This document shows, piece by piece, positions 1 to 7,456 of a DNA stretch of 12,587 nt. Below the pieces are notes generated by a model that was not told where the DNA came from, searched no databases, and worked only from the letters and a program-made list of their open reading frames with translations. The position numbers and the translations under genes were made by a program. The stretch spans positions 1-12,587 of the forward strand of contig WFQT01000408.1 in assembly GCA_015486895.1 (NCBI GenBank), read 5' to 3'. The DNA is from Anaerolineae bacterium. Lineage in GTDB: Bacteria; Chloroflexota; Anaerolineae; JAADDB01. How positions within the stretch are numbered: position 1 is the first letter of the stretch; each line of letters starts with the position of its first letter.

Positions 1-1679
1 ACATGTCGCCGGGGGAGGTGATCGGGGTTAATTCATTTTTGAATGATAAGCCTTCCGAGATCTCGGCGCAAGCGGTGGCCCCAACCACCTGGCTGGCCCT
101 CTATTACAAGGATTTCGAGAAAGCGAATCAGATTTGGAAAGCGCGACACCACAAGCGCTGGTATCAGCGGCGTCAAACGGATGCCCAAGACTTGAGGCAG
201 GGCTTGCATTTACCCCCGGGCGTTGATTTGCCTGAAGCTAAAGGGAAAAAGAAAGAGAAAAAATGGTGGGCTCTGCGCCCTAATGAGACTCTGCTCTGGG
301 AAGGGCGGGCACATATTATCGTTTTAATGAACAAACTTGTCCTTCCTATCGGTCTTTTATTTTTTGTTGCCATCCTTTGTTTGGGTTTGGGCAGTTATTT
401 CGGGCTGGGCCCGTACGACTGGAGGCTATTGCTGGTGCTAGGAGGATTGGTGGTACTTGGCCTTCTTGGCTGGACGGCTTACGAAATCCGGAACTATTAC
501 AATGACACATACCTCTTAACAGATCAGCGTGTTCTGAGCATTAGTCGTATACCTTTAATTGAGGACAAGCGACAGGAAGTGGCGTTAGACATGATTCAAG
601 ATGTCAACGTGATCTTCCGCACTCGGACCGGGCGCATTTACAATTATGGCACCGTACGCATGGAGACAGCGGCTATGCAGGGTGCATTAGTATTCAGCAA
701 TATCCCGAAGCCGTCCCTTGTGGCCGGGGAAATGCGGGCCCAAATTGCTGTCCTCAAGGCCAGGAGAGTTGCTAGCCGTCGGGAAACGCTGCGGGAGGAA
801 TTAACCCAGCGACTGAAAGGATTGCTTTTGCCTAAAGCACGGCAACAGGTGATACCGGACGAATGGTTTCCGTCTCGGTATTATCCTCCTTCTCTCCTAC
901 AGATCTGGTACAAGGCTATTGTGCAGGCGCCGTTCAATTTTATCGCTCATGGCCTGCGAAGTGGTTTTCGTCTGCTGGGGAAGCTATTCCTACCCTTGAA
1001 GCGGTCACCTTCGTGGTTGCTGGCGAAATTGCATGGTAAGCCGCTGTTGTTGACAGAGGAGAAAAAGCCAACTCCTAATGAGCAGACCGGACCCAATCGC
1101 TTTGCGCGGATGGTTCTCGTTTCGTGGCGGGAAGGGGATACTTATGTTTGGCGCAAGAGCTATTTCAATTGGTTGGAGCGTGTCGGGGGATGGTTGTCAG
1201 GAGTTATTTTGGGTGTATTTTTGTTATATCTTGCGCTGCACTCGCATCAAGTCATCTTTATTATTATCGCTAGCTTATTATTGCTGATTGCCTTTCTAAA
1301 GACGGCATGGGAAGCTATAGATTGGGGCAACGACCAGTATATCTTGACCAGGACCGAGATCATTGATGTGGAAAAGAAGCCGTTATTCGCCCATGAAAGT
1401 CGGCATAGTGCTCCCTTGTCAAAGGTGCAGAATCTCTCTTCGGAGATGAAGGGTTTTTGGCATAGCCTCTTGCGTTATGGCAACGTGCGCATTCAGACGG
1501 CTGGTTCAGAGGGCATGATTGTTTTCGCCAAGGTCAATCGCCCGGGCGAAATTCAAAAGATCATTTCCAAGAGGCTAAATGAGTATCGGAAAGTGGAGGC
1601 GGAACGAGAAATGGCGGCGCAGCGCCGTATTCTCCTGGACGGCCTCGAAGTGTATGACGAAATGCAAAGGCAGCAGTGA
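1..1679 (+). CDS. cNMP-binding-like / tandem bacterial PH-domain membrane protein, 5' partial
   Basis: The reading frame is open to the left edge and the visible protein starts inside a domain, so the true start lies outside the window. Residue numbers count from the first in-window Met (base 3). Residues 1-40 resemble the end of a cyclic-nucleotide-binding domain (GEVIGVNSFL, then A-V-A-P-T-T-W-L-A-L, then KDFEKA). The usual phosphate-binding Glu/Arg pair seems absent (VNSFL, PSEIS), so nucleotide binding is doubtful. A basic linker (~65-87) precedes two TM segments (~108-132, 139-160) and a bPH_2 domain (~166-240, NDTYLLTDQRV). After a long linker the unit repeats: TM ~396-413 and 416-435, then PH ~443-520 (NDQYILTRTEI). 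The internal duplication is visible in NYGTVRMETA versus RYGNVRIQTAG. Likely a membrane-anchored regulator or scaffold; its substrate is unknown. It is convergent with queA, only 15 bp away. Architecture is fairly sure, function is not. Confidence 0.8.
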   Translation, partial: MSPGEVIGVNSFLNDKPSEISAQAVAPTTWLALYYKDFEKANQIWKARHHKRWYQRRQTDAQDLRQGLHLPPGVDLPEAKGKKKEKKWWALRPNETLLWEGRAHIIVLMNKLVLPIGLLFFVAILCLGLGSYFGLGPYDWRLLLVLGGLVVLGLLGWTAYEIRNYYNDTYLLTDQRVLSISRIPLIEDKRQEVALDMIQDVNVIFRTRTGRIYNYGTVRMETAAMQGALVFSNIPKPSLVAGEMRAQIAVLKARRVASRRETLREELTQRLKGLLLPKARQQVIPDEWFPSRYYPPSLLQIWYKAIVQAPFNFIAHGLRSGFRLLGKLFLPLKRSPSWLLAKLHGKPLLLTEEKKPTPNEQTGPNRFARMVLVSWREGDTYVWRKSYFNWLERVGGWLSGVILGVFLLYLALHSHQVIFIIIASLLLLIAFLKTAWEAIDWGNDQYILTRTEIIDVEKKPLFAHESRHSAPLSKVQNLSSEMKGFWHSLLRYGNVRIQTAGSEGMIVFAKVNRPGEIQKIISKRLNEYRKVEAEREMAAQRRILLDGLEVYDEMQRQQ

Positions 1680-1694
1680 AAGCTGGTTTCTGGT

Positions 1695-2774
1695 TCAAAG
1701 GAATAGGCAAGCATCGCCAAAGGAGTAGAAGCGATACTTCTTGGCAATGGCTACCTGGTAGACTTTGTCGAGCAGCGGTTTGCCGGCAAAGGCTGCTACC
1801 AGCAAGAGTAAAGTGGAGCGGGGCAAGTGGAAGTTAGTAATGAGGGCGTCTACCCCACGGAAAGTGAAACCAGGCTTGATGTAAAGACGGGTCCAGCCCT
1901 CCACGGGGTGGAATAGACCTTCTTTATCGGCAGGGGGGATCTCTGCCGGCCAGGGTAGCAGCGCCGACGGTGATGACAAGGCCTGTGGATGGGTGCTGCT
2001 TTCCAGAACCCGGGTACTGGTGGTGCCTACGGCAATAATCCGATGGCCGGTAGCGTGGGCCCGGTTTAGCAGCGCTGCCGTCCCTGGGGAAAGGTGAATC
2101 CACTCACTGTGAATCTGGTGTGCTTCGATATTTTCTTCTTTGATGGGGCGAAATGTGTCTAATCCTACGTGGAGAGTGACATAGGCGAAAGTCACCTTGC
2201 GGTCCTTTAGTTGGGATATGAGATCCGCTGTGAAGTGCAAGCCGGCAGTGGGTGCGGCGGCGGAGCCTTGTTGACGGGCGTAAACTGTCTGGTAGCGTTC
2301 TGGTTCTTCTAAGCGGCGGTGGATGTAAGGAGGTAAAGGCATTTCCCCGGCGCGCTCCCAGAATGTCTCTACTGGCGCGCTGAAGTGTAACCGTCGGCCT
2401 CCGGCGTCAGTCTCCGCCAGCACTTCCGCAGTGACGTTTCCTGCTTGCTCTAACGTCAGGTGCAGGCCGGGGCGGATTCGCTTTCCCCCAACCAGACAAT
2501 CCCACACCTGCGGGGCCACCGGTTTGAGGAGCAGAATCTCCACCCGGCCACCGCTGGGCTTGTGGGCGTGTAGCCGAGCTGGAATCACCCGGCTGTCGTT
2601 GACTACCAGCACGTCTCCCGGCCGCAGCAAGTGGGTGAGATCATAGAAATGCAGGTGTGCCAGGTGCCCGCTGCTCCTGTCCACCACCAGCAAGCGAGCG
2701 TGGTCTCGCGGCGAAACCGGCTTTTGAGCGATACGTTCTGGAGGTAACAAGTAGTCGAACTCGGCTGTGCGCAC
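1695..2774 (-). CDS. queA: S-adenosylmethionine:tRNA ribosyltransferase-isomerase QueA
   Basis: QueA transfers and isomerises the ribosyl moiety of SAM onto 7-aminomethyl-7-deazaguanine in tRNA, giving epoxyqueuosine. It is a cytosolic step of queuosine synthesis. The 359-aa length is normal. Family motifs are all present: FDYLLPPERIAQKP (6-19), SRVIPARL (61-68), EMPLPPYI (144-151), YQTVYARQQGSAAAPTAGLHFT (161-182), LHVGLDTFRPI (201-211), TNFHLPRSTLL (313-323) and the C-terminal YRFYSFGDA (347-355). A somewhat long Ser/Pro-rich loop (~263-290) precedes GLFHPVEGW. The start is GTG; its Shine-Dalgarno (TGAGG) overlaps the stop of the upstream DUF2905 gene, only 7 bp away, so it is the last gene of the ruvB operon. 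No tgt gene follows in the window. Identification is secure. Confidence 0.97.
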   Translation of the reverse strand: MRTAEFDYLLPPERIAQKPVSPRDHARLLVVDRSSGHLAHLHFYDLTHLLRPGDVLVVNDSRVIPARLHAHKPSGGRVEILLLKPVAPQVWDCLVGGKRIRPGLHLTLEQAGNVTAEVLAETDAGGRRLHFSAPVETFWERAGEMPLPPYIHRRLEEPERYQTVYARQQGSAAAPTAGLHFTADLISQLKDRKVTFAYVTLHVGLDTFRPIKEENIEAHQIHSEWIHLSPGTAALLNRAHATGHRIIAVGTTSTRVLESSTHPQALSSPSALLPWPAEIPPADKEGLFHPVEGWTRLYIKPGFTFRGVDALITNFHLPRSTLLLLVAAFAGKPLLDKVYQVAIAKKYRFYSFGDACLFL

Positions 2775-2781
2775 GTAGACC

Positions 2782-3021
2782 TCAACGGTGCCAGAGGCGG
2801 ATGATTAGGTTCAAGAGCAGCGTTAGCAGGGCGCTGAGCAGTAGCATGCTAACCAGGGGAAAGAAGCAGGAGAAATTGCCTTTTTGGTAGTGAATGTCAC
2901 CGGGCAAGTGACTAATCCCCGGCATGTGTCCCACTAAGAGAAAGGTCCCTCCTAACAAGATTAACAGCACGCCGAGGCTCAGCAACAATCGTCCTAAGCT
3001 GCTCCAGGGGTCAGGTGCCAT
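2782..3021 (-). CDS. DUF2905 small membrane protein
   Basis: A 79-aa protein starting MAPDPWSSLGRLLLSLG. It has two hydrophobic helices (about residues 8-29 and 54-74) separated by the short loop GISHLPGDIHYQKGNFSCFF. The LPGDI signature and F-P-L after the loop are the hallmarks of the DUF2905 family, whose role is unknown. Members often sit between ruvB and queA, as here. The ATG at 3021 is chosen over a longer in-frame reading from 3138 because AAAGGAAAAGCT precedes it as a ribosome-binding site and because the extra upstream residues overlap the amidotransferase gene in another frame and look unlike protein. It overlaps the end of the upstream gene by 11 bp and ends 7 bp before queA, which suggests translational coupling. 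Confidence 0.85.
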   Translation of the reverse strand: MAPDPWSSLGRLLLSLGVLLILLGGTFLLVGHMPGISHLPGDIHYQKGNFSCFFPLVSMLLLSALLTLLLNLIIRLWHR

Positions 3022-3730
3022 AGCTTTTCCTTTGCATGGCCACACAGAAGCTCTCGAAGAGGCGCATGTGTGGCCGGGGCAGGTCATCCCGGATGTAGCG
3101 TTCCGGGTGCCACTGCACGCCGATGATCCAGGTAGCATTGAGGGACTCGAAGCCTTCTATGAGCCAGTTGTTAGGTACGGCTCTGCCGGAAGCAAGCAAA
3201 TCCGGCGCCAACTCTTGCTCTGTCACTCCTTGATGGTGGTAGGTATTGACGGCTAGTTTTCCGGAAAAAGATAAGCTGTTTGCAAGCTGACTGCCAGGGA
3301 GTATATCCACGACGTGCATGTGCCCCGGATGTGTGTGGTCCGATGTGTGGCCTGGGAAGTCTTGCAAAAGGCCCCCCATCATGGCTACGTTAATGACCTG
3401 GAAGCCGCGGCAGATGCCGAAAATGGGCTTATCGGCAGAATGAGCAGCGGCGAAGAGGGAAAGCTCCATTTTATCTCGTTCCTCATTTACTGAATCAGGA
3501 TCCGTCCCGGCGAGCGTCTGACCATAATAATGAGGAGCAATATCGCCGCCACCGGTGAGCAGCAAGCCATCAAGCGATGCCATAATTTGCTCTGGTTCGG
3601 TAACGATTTCTGGCGCTAATAGCGCCGGCTGGCAGCCAGCTACTTTCATAGCTACCCAGTAGTTTCTCACCCAGCGTTCGAACCATGCTTCGCCAACGGT
3701 TTTTGTTGTGATACCAACTCGCGGTGTCAC
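3011..3730 (-). CDS. Class I glutamine amidotransferase-like gamma-glutamyl hydrolase (PuuD/peptidase C26 type)
   Basis: A 239-aa cytosolic enzyme of the stand-alone class I glutamine amidotransferase fold; relatives such as PuuD hydrolyse gamma-glutamyl amides such as gamma-glutamyl-GABA. Visible motifs are GLLLTGGGDIAP (55-66, oxyanion strand), the nucleophile elbow IFGICRGFQ (103-111, Cys107), VNTYHHQGV (161-169) and GVQWHPE (204-210), giving the triad Cys107-His208-Glu210. The length is typical. The start is GTG, whose TGA portion is the ruvB stop (GTGA overlap). The gene is therefore embedded in the ruvB-queA operon, with no obvious link to recombination or tRNA modification. No glutamine-synthetase-like or polyamine genes are nearby, so the substrate cannot be assigned. 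Confidence 0.88.
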   Translation of the reverse strand: MTPRVGITTKTVGEAWFERWVRNYWVAMKVAGCQPALLAPEIVTEPEQIMASLDGLLLTGGGDIAPHYYGQTLAGTDPDSVNEERDKMELSLFAAAHSADKPIFGICRGFQVINVAMMGGLLQDFPGHTSDHTHPGHMHVVDILPGSQLANSLSFSGKLAVNTYHHQGVTEQELAPDLLASGRAVPNNWLIEGFESLNATWIIGVQWHPERYIRDDLPRPHMRLFESFCVAMQRKSYGT

Positions 3731-4821
3731 GTTGTTTGTTCTTCTGCCTCCGTTTCTGTTGGTGGTTCTGCGTCCGCCTTCCCGCTGAACAGAGGCGGCT
3801 GCGTCATTATTTGCCTCTCTTCGGGGTAAGGGATGTCCAGATGTTGATAAGCTAAGCGGGTGGCTACTCGCCCCCGGGGTGTTCGGGACACGAAGCCCAT
3901 TTGTAGCAAGTACGGTTCCGAGACATCCATGATGGTATCTGCTTCCTCGCTAATGGAGGCTGCTAATGTGTCTAACCCCACCGGCCCGCCATCGAATTTC
4001 TCGACAAGTGCGGATAACACTCGCCGATCCGTGGTATCTAAACCCAGCTCGTCAACTTCCAGTAGCTTCATCATGGCTATTACTGCTTCCTGGGTGATGC
4101 GGTTATTGCTGCGTACTAAAGCGTAATCACGTACTCGGCGAAGAAGCCGCAAAGCTACTCGTGGTGTGCCTCGGGAACGGGAAGCGATTGCCGTGGCGCC
4201 CCGGTCGTCGATTTCCACAGCGAGAAGCCGGGCTGCCCGGCGGATGATGCTCTTGATGGCTGCCTCTTGGTAGAAATCCAGCCGGAAAATGGCGCCGAAG
4301 CGATCCCGCAGAGGGGCTGTGAGAAGCGCTAAGCGGGTTGTTGCTCCGACTACTGTGAAGTGAGGTAATTTCAAACGAATGGAGCGAGCTGCTGGGCCTT
4401 TGCCCACCACGATGTCTAAGACGAAATCCTCCATGGCTGGGTAGAGAATCTCTTCCACCGCCCGGCCCAGGCGGTGAACCTCGTCAATAAAGAGGACATC
4501 CCCTTGCTGCAGGTTGGTTAGAATGGCCGCAAGGTCTCCCGACCGTTCAATGGCTGGCCCGGAGGTCACCCGCAAGTTAGCCCCCATTTCATAGGCGATG
4601 ATGTGCGCTAACGTAGTTTTCCCTAACCCCGGTGGGCCGTAGAAAAGCACGTGGTCCAATGCTTCCCCCCGGGCTTTGGCCGCTTCTAGCAAGATGCGAA
4701 GGTTCTCTTTGATACGGTCCTGACCTTCTAAATCGTCTAAAGTACGCGGTCGTAAGGCGATATCCAGATTGATGTCGTCCGGCTTTGCTCGCCCGGAAAG
4801 AGGCTGGTCCTCTGCTTGCAT
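3727..4821 (-). CDS. ruvB: Holliday junction branch migration ATPase RuvB
   Basis: RuvB is the hexameric AAA+ motor that, with RuvA, drives branch migration of Holliday junctions before RuvC cleavage. The 364-aa length is slightly long because of an acidic, Thr-rich C-terminal tail. Motifs: LRPRTLDDLEGQ (23-34), Walker A GPPGLGKTT (62-70), Walker B DVLFIDEVHR (108-117), sensor 1 GATTR (159-163), LRDRFG (171-176), sensor 2 GTPRVALRLLRRVRDY (218-233), and the C-terminal winged helix with GGPVGLDTLAASISEE and PYLLQMGFVSRTPRGR. The ATG is preceded by GAGGAG at 7-nt spacing. It heads the four-gene minus-strand operon that ends with queA. ruvA and ruvC are not immediately upstream, which is unusual for an otherwise classical locus. 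Identification is secure. Confidence 0.98.
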   Translation of the reverse strand: MQAEDQPLSGRAKPDDINLDIALRPRTLDDLEGQDRIKENLRILLEAAKARGEALDHVLFYGPPGLGKTTLAHIIAYEMGANLRVTSGPAIERSGDLAAILTNLQQGDVLFIDEVHRLGRAVEEILYPAMEDFVLDIVVGKGPAARSIRLKLPHFTVVGATTRLALLTAPLRDRFGAIFRLDFYQEAAIKSIIRRAARLLAVEIDDRGATAIASRSRGTPRVALRLLRRVRDYALVRSNNRITQEAVIAMMKLLEVDELGLDTTDRRVLSALVEKFDGGPVGLDTLAASISEEADTIMDVSEPYLLQMGFVSRTPRGRVATRLAYQHLDIPYPEERQIMTQPPLFSGKADAEPPTETEAEEQTT

Positions 4822-4997
4822 CTTCTAACTCCTCGTATAAAATAGCCCCTCGGCCCCCAACCCTGGAGGTGTGTCGTTCAGCCGTAGGGCAGGTTGGCTG
4901 CGACGTAGCCCCTAGGCCCCACCGAGGGCATGGTTCTCACATGTTTGCAATCTCTCTCCGACCTGACAGAGCAGTCTACCTGCTGTCTCCCTGGCGA

Positions 4998-5636
4998 CTA
5001 TCCGGGAATGTTGTCCGTCGCCGTTTCCTCGTGCCGGCCCGTTGGTTGTGTCTCATTCCCTTTCTTTATGGCGATACGAGCGCCATGGGCGTAGATACTT
5101 TTAGGTGCACACGCCACGGTGCGGTTGAATTCCTCAATGGCACCTGCTTTGTCTCCAATATATTGTAAGGTTAAAGCTAAATTGTAGTGCACTGCAGCTT
5201 CCAATTTAGTCGAGAACCCCGGTGACGGGAGCTCGGCCAGGAGGCTGCGAAATAATGCCTCAGCTTGGGCAAAACTTCCTATCCGGAGGAAAGTAACTGC
5301 CTGGTTAATACGCACAATGCGCCGGGAAGCAGCATCAGGCCACAGGCGTAGGGCAAGATTAAAGATATTGTTAGCTTGGTTGTATTGCTGTCGCTTGGTG
5401 AGAAGGTTTCCAAGATCAGAGAGTAACCGTGCTCGCATCGTGATCAGGTACAGCAGCAAGAAAAAGATTGTCGGGTGTATCGGCAGCACTGACAGTTGTA
5501 AGCCACTGGCAAGTATAGTCAGCACTAATGATTCCACAACCATTTGCTTGGGGAACCCCTCGCCGCGCGTGAGGGAGAGTCCCCAGAATAAAACGAGATA
5601 AAGTAAGCCGGTGGCCGGGATGAAGAGATTAGTCAT
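4998..5636 (-). CDS. Membrane-anchored TPR protein
   Basis: A 212-aa protein with hydrophobic segments at about residues 5-21, 33-49 and 54-68, followed by a soluble tail with about three tetratricopeptide-like helix pairs: ~72-102 (LLSDLGNLLTKRQQYNQANN), ~109-140 (RINQAVTFLRIGSFAQAEAL) and ~148-180 (VHYNLALTLQYIGDKAGAIE). TPR repeats usually mediate protein-protein contacts, here probably on the cytosolic face. The partner is unknown. The frame also has a GTG at 5642, but the AAAGGAA box abuts that codon directly and sits about 7 nt from the ATG at 5636, so the ATG is preferred. It lies on the same strand as ruvB, 176 bp upstream, with no clear terminator between them. The hydrophilic C-terminus is low in complexity. 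Confidence 0.75.
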   Translation of the reverse strand: MTNLFIPATGLLYLVLFWGLSLTRGEGFPKQMVVESLVLTILASGLQLSVLPIHPTIFFLLLYLITMRARLLSDLGNLLTKRQQYNQANNIFNLALRLWPDAASRRIVRINQAVTFLRIGSFAQAEALFRSLLAELPSPGFSTKLEAAVHYNLALTLQYIGDKAGAIEEFNRTVACAPKSIYAHGARIAIKKGNETQPTGRHEETATDNIPG

Positions 5637-5945
5637 ATTCACTTCCTTTCAAAATGCTCTTGTCGATCCATTACGCATGTATCTGCTCAGGCAAGGTTAA
5701 AACGCTGATTAATGCTGATTGAGCATCTGAACACAGATTAGTAATTGCCGGGGGCTATTTGTGGTCTGACTTTTACGCCGAGAGCGCGAAGAGAACCGAG
5801 AAAGTAAAGTTGGAATTGATGGACCCTCAATTTGCATATTTCTCGGCGCCCTTAGCAGCGAAAGCAGGCTTAAAATCCGATTTTTCTGTGTGAATCTGTG
5901 GCCGATTCCATTGCAGGGCGTTTACCCCCTTCTCAGGACATGGAC
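5637..5945. other. Divergent intergenic region with repeat remnants
   Basis: About 390 bp separate the divergent TPR gene and the zinc-ribbon gene, and I see no gene here. It contains a short direct repeat GCTGATT-AAT-GCTGATT (~5713-5729), an ACACAGATTAGTAATT stretch near 5731, and TTCTGTGTGAATCTGTGGCC (~5885-5904). The last matches one end of the interspersed repeats found at 8.2, 9.1 and 10.6 kb. The right end carries the promoter of the zinc-ribbon gene (listed separately). I could not pick a convincing promoter for the TPR gene. Confidence 0.5.
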
Positions 5946-5973
5946 TTGTCAGCAGAAAGTCCTTCTGTATAAT
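5946..5973 (+). promoter_or_regulatory. Sigma70-type promoter of the zinc-ribbon gene
   Basis: The -35 box TTGTCA (5946-5951) matches consensus at 5 of 6 positions. It is followed by a 16-bp spacer and a perfect -10 box TATAAT (5968-5973). Transcription would begin near 5980, leaving a leader of about 50 nt before the ATG at 6033. Seen directly in the sequence; its activity is inferred. Confidence 0.7.
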
Positions 5974-6032
5974 AACAGTAATGAAGAAAAATCTCAAAGA
6001 GAATCGGTTTGATGTCAATAGGAGGTGTAATC

Positions 6033-6419
6033 ATGCCGATCTACGAATATTACTGCTACGACTGCCGGCGACGAGTGAGTATTTTCTGGCGCACGATTAG
6101 CGCCGCTGAGAAAGGCGATCCAGTTTGCCCTTATTGTGGAGGTAAGCGGTTGGTGCGGTTGGTTTCCCCGGTGGCTGTGGCCCAGAGTGAAGATAGTCGC
6201 CTGGAGAAATTAGCCGATCCCAGCAATTTGTCCGGGTTGGACCCGGATGATCCGAAGTCCATGGCCCGTTGGATGCGGCGCATGGGCCAGGAAATGGGAG
6301 AGGATTTAGGGGATGAGTTTGACGAGGTCGTGGATCGCATGGAGGCGGGGGAAGACCCAGATGAAATTGAGCGCACTTTGGGGGGCGGTGAAGGTGGCTT
6401 CGCACCACCACCGGAGTGA
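6033..6419 (+). CDS. FmdB-family zinc-ribbon protein
   Basis: A 128-aa protein beginning MPIYEYYCYDCRRRVSIFW, the classical N-terminus of the FmdB/CxxC_CxxC_SSSS putative regulatory family. Four cysteines in two CxxC pairs (C8/C11 and C32/C35, CPYC) should bind one zinc ion. The rest is hydrophilic and acidic (DPDDPKSMARWMRRMGQEMG, then an Asp/Glu-rich segment) and ends in a Gly/Pro tail. The role of the family is poorly known; it was first noted near formamidase genes and is often called a putative regulator. The start at 6033 is preferred over an ATG 24 bp upstream because AGGAGG lies 7 nt before it and because homologues start with MPIYEY. It appears monocistronic behind its own promoter and converges on the OsmC-like gene. 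Confidence 0.9.
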   Translation: MPIYEYYCYDCRRRVSIFWRTISAAEKGDPVCPYCGGKRLVRLVSPVAVAQSEDSRLEKLADPSNLSGLDPDDPKSMARWMRRMGQEMGEDLGDEFDEVVDRMEAGEDPDEIERTLGGGEGGFAPPPE

Positions 6420-6505
6420 GGTTGGTTCAACATCTAGCGCCCTGATCTGGTATCATTTCAATTGGGTCTGTTCTAACCTGGACAAGCCGGAACCAAAAAG
6501 CTAAA

Positions 6506-6541
6506 CGCAAAGCCGCAAAGTCTCTTATTTTTCTCTCTGCG
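6506..6541. repeat. Imperfect CGCAAAG palindrome
   Basis: CGCAAAG occurs twice (6506-6512 and 6514-6520) and CTCTGCG at 6535-6541 is its imperfect reverse complement, with 6 of 7 pairs. The spacer is T-rich. Such CGCAAAG/CTTTGCG hairpins are common interspersed repeats in environmental bacterial genomes; this is a decayed copy about 90 bp past the zinc-ribbon gene. It could also help terminate transcription. Confidence 0.45.
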
Positions 6542-6609
6542 TGATCGTACCGCTCCAATCCCATCTTGGTCCAGTCGCCCTGGTCTGTTCGGCTCTAGAG
6601 ATGGGTTAC

Positions 6610-6702
6610 CGCCCGCCGAACTGGGTGTTGGCGCGTTCTCTTGCCAGAAGGGCATGCCCGGAAATAGAACGATTGTTCGGCGGGCGCTGCACAGCGTGCA
6701 GC
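6610..6702. repeat. Structured convergent spacer: 12-bp inverted repeat plus hairpins
   Basis: CGCCCGCCGAAC (6610-6621) is perfectly complementary to GTTCGGCGGGCG (6675-6686) across a 53-bp loop. The loop contains GGGCATGCCC and a TGGC/GCCA pair. Directly after the right arm, GCTGCAC-AGC-GTGCAGC (6686-6702) forms a second perfect 7-bp hairpin, and GGCATGCC follows. The region lies between the 3' ends of the zinc-ribbon and OsmC-like genes. It may be a bidirectional termination region, a palindromic mobile repeat or a structured RNA; the sequence alone does not decide. The rest of the 6420-6727 spacer shows no gene. Confidence 0.6.
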
Positions 6703-6727
6703 GGCATGCCTTGCCTTATCCTTGGGA

Positions 6728-7174
6728 TTATTCTGTTGGCACCGCTATCTCTTCCGGCTTGCCGTTGTGGATGATACGATAGCTGTGCGTAATTTTCGCC
6801 GTTTTTGCGAACATCGCACTGGCAGCACAATATTTTGTTTGGGAAAGATGGATTGCCCGTTCCAGCACCTTTTCTCTGACATTGCCATAGACTACATACT
6901 CGATGTGAATGTGTGTAAAGACTTTGGGGTGCGTTTCTGCCCGTTCAGCATCTATGTACACTTCCATACCGTCAAAATTCTGCCGGTGTCGGCGCAGGAT
7001 GAAAGCGACATCCATGCCTGTACAACCACCGAGGCCCATGACCAACAATTCCATGGAACGAGGTCCACTATCCTGTCCTCCCACATCAGGTGAACTGTCG
7101 ACCACAATGGCATGGCCGGAATCCCCTTTTACTACAAATTGCATTCCTTCGACCCAACGCAATTTTGCTTTCAT
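6728..7174 (-). CDS. OsmC family protein (YhfA-like)
   Basis: A 148-aa cytosolic protein of the OsmC/Ohr superfamily, whose members reduce organic or fatty-acid hydroperoxides using two cysteines. The N-terminus (MKAKLRWVEGMQFVVKGDSG), the nucleophile region MGLGGCTGMDVAFILRRHRQ with Cys51, and KYCAASAMFAKTAKITHSY with Cys116 align by eye with the YhfA subgroup rather than OsmC or Ohr proper. Cys51 would be the peroxidatic residue and Cys116 the resolving one. The physiological substrate of YhfA-type proteins is not established. The ATG at 7174 is preceded by GGGGTGAT about 7 nt upstream. It is separated from groES by a terminator hairpin, so it is probably transcribed alone from an unidentified promoter in 7175-7400. 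Confidence 0.92.
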   Translation of the reverse strand: MKAKLRWVEGMQFVVKGDSGHAIVVDSSPDVGGQDSGPRSMELLVMGLGGCTGMDVAFILRRHRQNFDGMEVYIDAERAETHPKVFTHIHIEYVVYGNVREKVLERAIHLSQTKYCAASAMFAKTAKITHSYRIIHNGKPEEIAVPTE

Positions 7175-7390
7175 GTCTTTATCACCCCAAAGGGAAATGG
7201 CAGGGGAAAGTGATTTTTCCGCTTATCCCCTGGCAGGTCGAACACAGATTGTGACTACACCTTGTAAATAGGCTACACCGTTGGAAGGCTGCTCTGAAGA
7301 AACTGGGTTTTCCCCCCCATCCGTTGGAAATGTGTCCCACGTTACCCCTAAAAAAGTCTGGTGGGAGGAGGGGATACTTGTTTCCTTGCC

Positions 7391-7428
7391 ATAAAGAGAT
7401 CCCCTGGTGCTATGCTATAGCCCAGGGG
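7391..7428 (-). terminator. Rho-independent-type terminator after groES
   Basis: CCCCTGG (7401-7407) pairs with CCAGGGG (7422-7428). The stem continues after a single bulged T as GCTAT/ATAGC (7409-7413 / 7417-7421), leaving a GCT loop. On the minus strand the 12-bp stem is followed by ATCTCTTTAT, a weak T tract. It lies about 30 nt past the groES stop. Confidence 0.65.
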
Positions 7429-7456
7429 ACTCTTGCAGATAGGCTCAAAACGGAAG

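Noticed and set aside
2782..3138. Longer 118-codon reading of the DUF2905 gene
   Set aside because: The extra 39 N-terminal residues overlap the amidotransferase gene in another frame, are Cys/Ser-rich and unlike the family; the ATG at 3021 has a good ribosome-binding site.
4785..5168. 127-codon plus-strand open frame
   Set aside because: It spans the ruvB start, the spacer and the end of the TPR gene antisense; composition is not protein-like and no ribosome-binding site is seen.
6541..6830. Open frames on both strands across the structured spacer (6541-6774 + and 6606-6830 -)
   Set aside because: They run through perfect inverted repeats and into the OsmC-like gene antisense; no family resemblance.
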